Assembly (NCBI GenBank): GCA_030526005.1 | Contig: JAUNDP010000014.1 | Span: 1-59,266 of the forward strand | Reading direction: 5' to 3' | Length of the DNA: 59,266 nucleotides | Source of the DNA: Eubacteriales bacterium | GTDB taxonomy: Bacteria; Bacillota; Clostridia; Lachnospirales; Lachnospiraceae | Shown: positions 15,898 through 22,601 of the stretch, in pieces | Layout of the letters: each line of letters opens with the position of its first letter | Position numbering within the stretch: position 1 is the first letter of the stretch | The notes under the pieces: generated by a model | What the model was told of the DNA's origin: nothing | Database searches by the model: none | What the model saw: only the letters and a program-made list of their open reading frames with translations | Program-made: the position numbers and the translations under genes

Positions 15898-16569
15898 ATG
15901 GAGATTCATGAATATTTTCCTTTTTGGAAACATCTTACAAAAGAACAGCAAAATCGCCTTTCTTATTCCATCCGTGAGAGAAAAGTCCCGAAAGGGACGA
16001 TCCTTCACAATGGAGCCGAAGACTGTGTCGGGCTGTTTGTCGTTCAGACCGGTCAGCTAAGAGTGTATACGATTTCAGATGAAGGCCGTGAGATCACTCT
16101 TTATCGTCTTTTGGAAAGAGATATCTGTCTTTTTTCAGCATCATGCATCATGAGCGGCATCCAATTTGACATCGCTGTTTCGGCTGATACCGATTCTGTC
16201 TTATATCATATTCCGCCCAAAATCTATCAGCAGCTGATGAGAGAGTCGGCAGCTGTCGCAAATTATACAAACGAGCTGATGGCTTCCCGCTTTTCCAATG
16301 TCATGTGGCTGTTTGATCAGATTCTATATAAGCGTCTCGATTCGAGACTGGCTGCATTTCTCGTGGAAGAAATGGAGTTGCAGGAGACAGACGAACTGAA
16401 GATGACACACGAAACGATTGCCCAGCATCTTGGATCTGCTCGGGAAGTGATCAGCAGAATGCTGAAATATTTTCAAAATGAAAAAATTGTAAAATTGGGA
16501 CGCAGCAGTATTTTGATTTTAGATGAGAAAAAGTTAAGAGAGACGGCGTCGGACAGCCTGCGGCTATAA
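15898..16569 (+). CDS. Crp/Fnr family transcription regulator
   Basis: 223 residues. The N-terminal cyclic-nucleotide-binding-type jelly roll (GTILHNGAEDCVGLFVVQTGQLRVYTISDEGREITLYRLLERDICLFSASC) leads via the dimer helix (about 105-145) to a winged helix with THETIAQHLGSAREVISRMLKYFQ. There is no N-terminal Cys cluster of the Fnr 4Fe-4S type, and the cAMP-contacting Arg/Ser set is not evident, so the ligand is unknown. GGAG precedes the ATG. It diverges from sdaAB and lies upstream of a thioredoxin gene; palindromes in both flanking promoters suggest they are targets. Confidence 0.9.
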   Translation: MEIHEYFPFWKHLTKEQQNRLSYSIRERKVPKGTILHNGAEDCVGLFVVQTGQLRVYTISDEGREITLYRLLERDICLFSASCIMSGIQFDIAVSADTDSVLYHIPPKIYQQLMRESAAVANYTNELMASRFSNVMWLFDQILYKRLDSRLAAFLVEEMELQETDELKMTHETIAQHLGSAREVISRMLKYFQNEKIVKLGRSSILILDEKKLRETASDSLRL

Positions 16570-16609
16570 TCCGCAATAAAAGAAGAAACCCCTTATATTT
16601 TTTCCAGAA

Positions 16610-16651
16610 TGTGACATTGTCACAGTCAAACTCTTTTTTTCTGTGTATAGT
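16610..16651 (+). promoter_or_regulatory. Activator-type promoter of the second thioredoxin
   Basis: TGTGACATTGTCACA (16610-16624) is a perfect inverted repeat around a single central T (16617). The -10 box TATAGT is at 16646-16651, predicting a start near 16658, so the palindrome is centred at about -41, the class II Crp/Fnr activator position. No -35 consensus is present, as expected for activator dependence. Confidence 0.5.
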
Positions 16652-16710
16652 ATAGACATAAAACAGAGATACAAAATGGAAAATAAAGAATAAGAAAGGG
16701 GCATGGAACA

Positions 16711-17025
16711 ATGTCAGCATATAAAATCAATAAAAGTAATTTTAAACAGGAAGTATTAGAAGAAAACGGAACAGTGATGATTGATTTTTTTGCACCATGG
16801 TGCTCACCATGCAAAATGCTCTCACCTGTTGTGGATAAAATAGCAGAAGAATATAAAGGCAGTGTCAAAGTAGGAAAAGTCAATATTGATGAAGATCCTG
16901 AACTGGCACAGGAATTTGGGGTGATGAGCGTCCCGACACTGATTGTAATGAAAGATGGAAAGGTTTTAAACCGCTCCGTGGGATTGAAATCCCAAAAAGA
17001 AATTGAAAAAATGATTCTGTCATAA
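16711..17025 (+). CDS. Thioredoxin with WCSPC active site
   Basis: 104 residues, full thioredoxin length: TVMIDFFAPWCSPCKMLSPVVDKIAEEY, VNIDEDPELAQEFGVMSVPTLIVMKDGK. The Gly of the usual CGPC is Ser, a substitution that can shift redox potential and partner choice. GAAAGGGG precedes the ATG. It is preceded by the palindrome-bearing promoter and followed by its own terminator, so it is a single-gene unit probably controlled by the Crp/Fnr protein upstream. Confidence 0.93.
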   Translation: MSAYKINKSNFKQEVLEENGTVMIDFFAPWCSPCKMLSPVVDKIAEEYKGSVKVGKVNIDEDPELAQEFGVMSVPTLIVMKDGKVLNRSVGLKSQKEIEKMILS

Positions 17026-17068
17026 ATCAAATAGAAAAACCGCAATACTGAAATCAAACCCACAAATC

Positions 17069-17120
17069 AAAAATGCAGAATTCTCATCAGGAAAATTTCC
17101 ATAGAGAATTCTGCATTTTT
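17069..17120. terminator. Bidirectional terminator after the WCSPC thioredoxin
   Basis: AAATGCAGAATTCTC (17071-17085) pairs with GAGAATTCTGCATTT (17104-17118), followed by T-run. The A-run on the left side makes it usable from the minus strand as well. Confidence 0.9.
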
Positions 17121-17140
17121 GCCATTTCCCGCCCCATTTC

Positions 17141-17425
17141 TCAAAGCCAGACATAGACGCAAAACAGAATAAATAAAAATGCCGCTCCTGCAAAGATCAG
17201 TCCAATCACAAGGCACGCTGCCATTACGCTTCGATATAAGACCCATCGCTCTTTTTTTGTCATTTCGTCCAGCGGTGATTTTCTTTTTTCTGTCTCGATT
17301 TCCTGCGGAATATCTCCCCCCATTTTTTCCCGCATCGCACGCTCTTTGTCATACCATGGCATTCCTTCAATATTCATGTTGGCGATCTGTCGCCCGTCAT
17401 CTTCAAATTTTTCTTTTTTACCCAA
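17141..17425 (-). CDS. Small single-pass membrane protein, unknown
   Basis: 94 residues beginning at a TTG at 17425 with GAGGAG about ten bases ahead; the first in-frame ATG would remove the conserved-looking start. The N-terminal 65 residues are charged (including MPWYDKERAMREKMGG) and are followed by one hydrophobic segment (VMAACLVIGLIFAGAAFLFILFCVYVWL). No known domain was recognised. It lies between a terminator and the opp operon 3' end. Confidence 0.6.
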   Translation of the reverse strand: MGKKEKFEDDGRQIANMNIEGMPWYDKERAMREKMGGDIPQEIETEKRKSPLDEMTKKERWVLYRSVMAACLVIGLIFAGAAFLFILFCVYVWL

Positions 17426-17461
17426 TTTTTATATCTCCTCTCTGCAATCAATCAAAAGTTT

Positions 17462-17528
17462 AAAACAGGAGGACCGTCGCAGTGCAATTTCACCGTGCAC
17501 TGCGGCAGTCCCCCTGTCTGTTTTTTTA
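17462..17528 (-). terminator. Terminator of the peptide-uptake operon
   Basis: Downstream of oppF the minus strand forms a long hairpin, with arms CAGACAGGGGGACTGCCG and CGGTCCTCCTGTTTT around an inner CAGTGCA/TGCACTG stem. It ends in TTTTAAAC. Confidence 0.75.
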
Positions 17529-17529
17529 T

Positions 17530-18534
17530 TTAGTCATACAGATGACAGCGGACAACGTGTCCATTGCCCATATCTTTTGGCTGCGGCGCCTCCGTCTTAC
17601 ATTTCTCCATACATTTGCTGCATCTTGTATGGAATTTACATCCTTTCGGAGGATTTGCCGGAGATGGAATACTTCCTTCCAGAATAATACGATTTCTCTT
17701 CAGATTCGGGTCCGGCATCGGAATTGCGCTGAACAATGCCTGTGTATACGGGTGAAGAGGATTTGAGAAAATATCCTTTGTCTCTCCTGTCTCCACCAGA
17801 CCTCCCAGATACATAACGCCAATCGTATCTGAAATGTGCTCTACGACAGAAAGGTCGTGAGAGATAAACAGATAAGTCAGGTTACGGTCTCTTTGAAGGT
17901 CTTTCAGCAGGTTGATGATCTGTGCCTGAATAGAAACGTCAAGTGCGGAAACCGGCTCATCGCATACGATAAATTCTGGATTCAGCGCAAGCGCTCTTGC
18001 AATACAGATTCTCTGACGCTGACCGCCTGAGAATTCATGAGGATAACGGTCTTTGTGATATTCCTGAAGTCCGCATTCACTCATGATTTTTGTGATATAA
18101 TCATCAAACTCATCCTTTGGAACGAGATTGTGCTCTCTGACTGCTTCTCCAATAATTTCTCCTACTGGAAGTCTTGGAGAAAGGGAAGAATATGGGTCCT
18201 GAAAGATGATCTGCATTTTTGTTCTCAAGCTTCTCATCTGTTTTTTATCCAGTGCGTAGACATCCTGTCCGTTGAATTTTACTTCTCCGTCTGTCTTATT
18301 GATCAGTCTTAAGATGGTACGTCCTGTCGTAGACTTTCCACATCCGGACTCTCCTACGAGTCCCATTGTCGTACCGCGCTTGATATTGAATGTGACATCG
18401 TCTACTGCTTTGACGTGACCCACGACTCTGGATACCAGTCCGCCTTTAATCGGGAAGTATTTTTTCAGGTGGGATACTTCCAGAATATTATCCTTTGAAT
18501 CTTTTTCCAAGGACATGTTCTTCTGTTCACTCAT
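17530..18534 (-). CDS. oppF: Oligopeptide ABC transporter ATP-binding protein OppF-type
   Basis: 334 residues. Walker A GESGCGKST, Q-loop QIIFQDPYSSLSPR, signature FSGGQRQRI, Walker B FIVCDEPVSALD and the switch His in FISHDL are present. The C-terminal oligopeptide/dipeptide extension carries cysteines (GCKFHTRCSKCMEKCKTEAP) that in related proteins bind an iron-sulfur cluster. It pairs with OppD to energise peptide import. The ATG has AAGGAGG upstream, and its neighbour OppD ends two bases before. Confidence 0.95.
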   Translation of the reverse strand: MSEQKNMSLEKDSKDNILEVSHLKKYFPIKGGLVSRVVGHVKAVDDVTFNIKRGTTMGLVGESGCGKSTTGRTILRLINKTDGEVKFNGQDVYALDKKQMRSLRTKMQIIFQDPYSSLSPRLPVGEIIGEAVREHNLVPKDEFDDYITKIMSECGLQEYHKDRYPHEFSGGQRQRICIARALALNPEFIVCDEPVSALDVSIQAQIINLLKDLQRDRNLTYLFISHDLSVVEHISDTIGVMYLGGLVETGETKDIFSNPLHPYTQALFSAIPMPDPNLKRNRIILEGSIPSPANPPKGCKFHTRCSKCMEKCKTEAPQPKDMGNGHVVRCHLYD

Positions 18535-18535
18535 C

Positions 18536-19696
18536 CTATTTTACCTCCTTTTTCTTCTGATCTGCATAGCGATAGCAGCTAACCACATGCGTTGGTGAAA
18601 GCTGTATTTCCTTTGGATATGGTCCGGAACACTGTTTTACACACATCTCACAGCGGTCTTTAAAGTAACAATAGTTCGGCATATTAATCGGGTTTGGAAC
18701 TTTTCCCGGAATACTGTAAAGACGGTCAATCTCTTTTCCTACGACTGGTTTTGAGTTCATCAGACCGATTGTATATGGATGGGAAGGATTTGTAAAAATA
18801 TCCTGTACCGTTCCCTGTTCCACAACACGTCCCGCATACATAACGACAACGTAATCCGCCATCTCTGCGATAACGCCCAGGTCATGCGTGATCAACATGA
18901 TACTGGAATTGATTCTGTCTTTCAATCCGCGCAGCAGATCGAGGATCTGTGCCTGAATCGTCACATCAAGAGCGGTTGTCGGCTCATCTGCAATGATCAG
19001 TTTCGGGTCACATGCCAGTCCGATTGCAATACAGATTCTCTGTCTCATACCACCGGACAGCTCGTGTGGATACATTTTGTAGACACCTTCACAGTTTGCG
19101 ATTCCGACAAGCTGAAGCATCTCGATCGTACGCGCCTTCACCTGTTCCTTTGTCATGGAAGGATTGTGAAGCTGAATGACTTCATCTACCTGATCTCCGA
19201 TTCGAAATACCGGATTTAAGCTTGTCATCGGCTCCTGAAAAATCATGGAAATCTGATTTCCGCGCAGACTCTGCATCACAGAAGATGGAGTCTTTGCGAT
19301 ATTGTAGCATTTTCCATCAGCCTGGAAGCGGATTTCTCCGCCTACCGTCTGACCCTGCGGACGCTGTACCAGCTGCATCAGCGATAAACTTGTAACTGAC
19401 TTTCCACATCCGGACTCTCCTACGATTCCGACTGTCTTTCCTTTCGGAACATTAAAGCTGACTCCGTCCACCGCTTTTGAAACTCCTACATCCGTGAAGA
19501 AGTATGTCTGAACGTTGTCGAACTCAACGACATTGTTGTCGTCTTTCATTTTTGTTATATATTCTTCTTCCGGAATATGTTTGCGTTTTCTCTGTTTTTC
19601 AATCTCATCTGTAATCTTTCGATTTTCTTTTGAGATGCGTCTTGCTTCTTTTCCGGAGATATAATTTGCGTTTTTCTTTTTACTGAATAATCCCAT
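18536..19696 (-). CDS. oppD: Oligopeptide ABC transporter ATP-binding protein OppD-type
   Basis: 386 residues. Walker A GESGCGKSVTSLSLMQ, Q-loop MIFQEPMTSLNP, signature LSGGMRQRI, Walker B LIIADEPTTALD, switch LITHDLG, and the C-terminal extension with cysteines (YCYFKDRCEMCVKQC). About 58 extra charged residues precede the ABC domain (from MGLFSKKKNANYISGKEARR), longer than typical OppD. It forms the ATPase heterodimer with OppF. Confidence 0.95.
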   Translation of the reverse strand: MGLFSKKKNANYISGKEARRISKENRKITDEIEKQRKRKHIPEEEYITKMKDDNNVVEFDNVQTYFFTDVGVSKAVDGVSFNVPKGKTVGIVGESGCGKSVTSLSLMQLVQRPQGQTVGGEIRFQADGKCYNIAKTPSSVMQSLRGNQISMIFQEPMTSLNPVFRIGDQVDEVIQLHNPSMTKEQVKARTIEMLQLVGIANCEGVYKMYPHELSGGMRQRICIAIGLACDPKLIIADEPTTALDVTIQAQILDLLRGLKDRINSSIMLITHDLGVIAEMADYVVVMYAGRVVEQGTVQDIFTNPSHPYTIGLMNSKPVVGKEIDRLYSIPGKVPNPINMPNYCYFKDRCEMCVKQCSGPYPKEIQLSPTHVVSCYRYADQKKKEVK

Positions 19697-19704
19697 GGTT
19701 TCAC

Positions 19705-21447
19705 CTACCTCTTCATCTTCGGGTCAAACGCATCACGCAGACCGTCACCTACAAAGTTGAATCCTAATACAGTCAGCAGAATCAGGCATCCGGCTGGAAT
19801 CCATACAAACCAGTAGTTCGTCAATACATAGCTGTCATTTACCGCATTTACGATATTTCCCCATGAAGCATATGGGAATTTTACACCTAATCCAAGGAAA
19901 CTTAAGGTCGCCTCCATCAGGATAACAGAACCTAATTCCATTGTGGAAATTACGATGATCTGAGGAATAACGTTTGGAATCAGATGTTTCATAATTCTTC
20001 TGCTGACACGGATACCAGTTGCCTCTGTAGCGATCATGAATTCCTGTTCTCTCAGAGAAAGGATCTGACCTCTTGTCATACGCGCAATCGTTGTCCATCC
20101 AATCAGTCCGAGGATGATACAGAGCATAAAGATACGGACTCTAGGATCTACCTGCATATAGTCCATGACAGATCCTAAAATCAGGTACAGCGGCATAGAT
20201 GGAATACAGATTACGATATCTACGATACGCATCAGGATGGTATCTACCCATCCGCCAAAGTATCCGGCGATTCCTCCGACCAGCATACCTAAAACAATCT
20301 CAATCAGGATAACGACAAATCCGATCAGAAGAGAGATTCTTCCTCCGTACATCAGACGTGTCATCATATCCATACCGTTTCCATCTGTTCCCAGCCAGTG
20401 TTCCTTTGATGGGGATGCAAACGTATCATTCAAATGTGTCTCTGTATTTTTCTTAACCGTATACTGATTATCTCTTACCTGAATGCGGTATTCTTCCTCT
20501 TTTCCTTCTGCACTTGCAAAAGTGAGCGCTGTCTCTCCGCTGCTTACTGCTCTTTCAATCTCTCTTCTCAGATCGAGACTGAGGAAGTCTGATTTCTGGA
20601 TCATGTTCATCACATAGTAGGAAACATACGCATACTCTTCTCCGTCTTTGGAAATCATTGCTGAATCTGTTTCCTTGTCCACATCCAGTTGATACGTCTC
20701 TCCGTCCACAGTTATGGATGTCTCCCCGGCATCGATTGCTTTCTCTGCTGCAAACTGAAAATCATATGTCATTTCAGTATCTGAGGAAGCAGTTGAGAAT
20801 ACTTTTTTTGTTGCCATTCCCAGATTCTCCACAACGGAAATCATATACTGTTTTCCTTTTTTGGAAATCTGATATTCTGTATCACCGACCTCAGCAACGG
20901 CCTTGTCATTATCGATCGCTTCCGCAATCGCCTCTTTCGCTTCATCAGTCAGCGGAACGCTTCCGCTCTCATTGAATCGATAATTTCCTTTTAATGCCAG
21001 CGCAGTTGCAATCTGTGAACCGCCGGCAATCGAATAAAATTCTTCTCCTTCTTTTATCAGATAATACGTCGTACTATTTGCCTCAAATGATTCTTCTCCA
21101 TTATCGGCCGCTTTTGTCAGTGCAGAAACAATAGAGGAAGGAAGTTTTTTCCCTTCCATAGGAATCAGACGATATGCACTGTTTTTCGTCACTCCAACAT
21201 AATCTTTTAAAATGGTATCTGTCTTACGGAATACCTGATCTTCTTTATATGGGGTCAATGCTCCCCCTACAAATGCAAACAGGAACATACAAACCAAAAT
21301 CACCAGACCGACCATGGCAAGTCTGTTTCGGAAGAATCGTTTTGCAACCATTGCTCCCGGTGAAAGTACTTTTACTCTCTGTTCATCATCCAGGGATTTT
21401 GAAGTACTTATGTGTTTATTTTCGGCTTTTGTGTCTTCTTTTTTCAT
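19705..21447 (-). CDS. oppC: Oligopeptide ABC transporter permease OppC with large repeat-containing extracellular insertion
   Basis: 580 residues, against about 300 for ordinary OppC. TM1 (about 43-63) and the C-terminal half from PSKEHWLGTDGNGMD (346) onward are standard, with the EAA-like loop around IATEATGIRVSRRIMKHLIPN. Between them, residues about 75-342 form an insertion in the first external loop. It contains four imperfect modules (about 104-140, 166-204, 227-275, 291-331), each a short helix with GE or ND followed by a YxI..G..Y strand pair. This loop faces the substrate-binding side, and the cognate OppA has no lipid anchor. AAGGAG precedes the ATG. Confidence 0.93.
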   Translation of the reverse strand: MKKEDTKAENKHISTSKSLDDEQRVKVLSPGAMVAKRFFRNRLAMVGLVILVCMFLFAFVGGALTPYKEDQVFRKTDTILKDYVGVTKNSAYRLIPMEGKKLPSSIVSALTKAADNGEESFEANSTTYYLIKEGEEFYSIAGGSQIATALALKGNYRFNESGSVPLTDEAKEAIAEAIDNDKAVAEVGDTEYQISKKGKQYMISVVENLGMATKKVFSTASSDTEMTYDFQFAAEKAIDAGETSITVDGETYQLDVDKETDSAMISKDGEEYAYVSYYVMNMIQKSDFLSLDLRREIERAVSSGETALTFASAEGKEEEYRIQVRDNQYTVKKNTETHLNDTFASPSKEHWLGTDGNGMDMMTRLMYGGRISLLIGFVVILIEIVLGMLVGGIAGYFGGWVDTILMRIVDIVICIPSMPLYLILGSVMDYMQVDPRVRIFMLCIILGLIGWTTIARMTRGQILSLREQEFMIATEATGIRVSRRIMKHLIPNVIPQIIVISTMELGSVILMEATLSFLGLGVKFPYASWGNIVNAVNDSYVLTNYWFVWIPAGCLILLTVLGFNFVGDGLRDAFDPKMKR

Positions 21448-21462
21448 ACTCCTTCTCCCTTC

Positions 21463-22449
21463 TTAGTTTACTCTGACACGAGGATCAGCCACTGCATATA
21501 AAATATCAGCAAGCAGTGTTCCCATTAATGTCAAGAATGCGATAAATGTCATATAGAACATTGTAAAAGGAATATCTCCTTTTGTCAGACACTGATAGGA
21601 AGTATAGCCAATACCTGGAATCTGGAACAGTGTTTCTGTGATCAGAGCTCCTGAAAACAGAGCTGGCAGCTGGTTCGCAAGAATTGTGATGATTGGAATC
21701 AGAGTATTTCTGAATGCGTGATGATTGATAACACGGCTCTCCGGCAATCCCTTAGCGCGCGCTGTACGAATATAGTCTGCGTTTAATACCTCCAACATAT
21801 TCGTTCTTGTATAACGCATCAAACTACCGATCTGAACAATCAAAAGAGTGGTAATCGGAAGAACCAGGTGCTGTGCGATATCCATGACTTTTCCAAACGG
21901 ACTTAACTGTTCGTGCATACGTCCTACGACGCCGTACAAGTCAAACCATCCCAGCTTAATTGAGAAAATATATTTTAACAGGGTTGCAAAGAAGAATGAC
22001 GGCAGCGAGATACCGATCAAGGCAAACACGGTGATTCCATAATCCACCTTGCTGTATTGCTTTCGCGCCGCCAAAATTCCAAGCGGCACCGCGATTCCGA
22101 TTTGCAGAATAAATGCAATCAAGCCAACGGCAAACGAATACCAGATTACTTCTTTGAATTTCTCTGTAACAGGTTTATTCCACTCCCAGGAATCACCGAA
22201 TTCACCGCGGATCGCCTGTCCTGCCCAGTGAAAATATCCCGGTACGATAGATTTGTCCAGTCCATACGCTGCATTGAGTTCTTCTACCAGTTCATCATAT
22301 GATTTCGCTCCTGGTTTTTCTGACATCGTCCTTGCTTTTGTCTCTACGAAAGAAGATGGCAGGCAGCGTTCAATGGAATAGATAATGAAGGAAACAAAGA
22401 ACAAGATTACCACAGACAGCGCTAATCTTCGAATAACAAATTTTTTCAT
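21463..22449 (-). CDS. oppB: Oligopeptide ABC transporter permease OppB-type
   Basis: 328 residues from the ATG at 22449 (AAAGGA six bases ahead; the TTG two codons upstream overlaps that site). Six predicted membrane segments, the typical N-terminal RRLALSVVILFFVSFIIYSIERCLPS, the EAA loop region YIRTARAKGLPESRVINHHAFRN and C-terminal LLADILYAVADPRVR. It partners OppC. Two hairpins lie between it and oppA upstream. Confidence 0.95.
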   Translation of the reverse strand: MKKFVIRRLALSVVILFFVSFIIYSIERCLPSSFVETKARTMSEKPGAKSYDELVEELNAAYGLDKSIVPGYFHWAGQAIRGEFGDSWEWNKPVTEKFKEVIWYSFAVGLIAFILQIGIAVPLGILAARKQYSKVDYGITVFALIGISLPSFFFATLLKYIFSIKLGWFDLYGVVGRMHEQLSPFGKVMDIAQHLVLPITTLLIVQIGSLMRYTRTNMLEVLNADYIRTARAKGLPESRVINHHAFRNTLIPIITILANQLPALFSGALITETLFQIPGIGYTSYQCLTKGDIPFTMFYMTFIAFLTLMGTLLADILYAVADPRVRVN

Positions 22450-22470
22450 ATCCAATCCTTTCTGTTTACT

Positions 22471-22544
22471 GTAGGTGAAGCGAGGGGAAAGAAATTCTCT
22501 CCTCCCGTTTCACCTACATTTGGGCCCGTCCAGGCGGGCCCAAA
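22471..22544 (-). other. Tandem stem-loops in the oppA-oppB gap
   Basis: Hairpin A: GTAGGTGAA (22471-22479) with TTCACCTAC (22509-22517). Hairpin B: TTTGGGCCCG (22519-22528) with CGGGCCCAAA (22535-22544). Neither is followed by a U-run on the minus strand. They probably stabilise the oppA message or partially attenuate read-through, giving excess binding protein over permease. The remaining bases of the 152-base gap hold nothing recognised. Confidence 0.65.
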
Positions 22545-22601
22545 CCATCAGTTCCTTATGTCTTTTCTGTTATTTTTAATGCCGAACTGCTGCATTATTT
22601 T

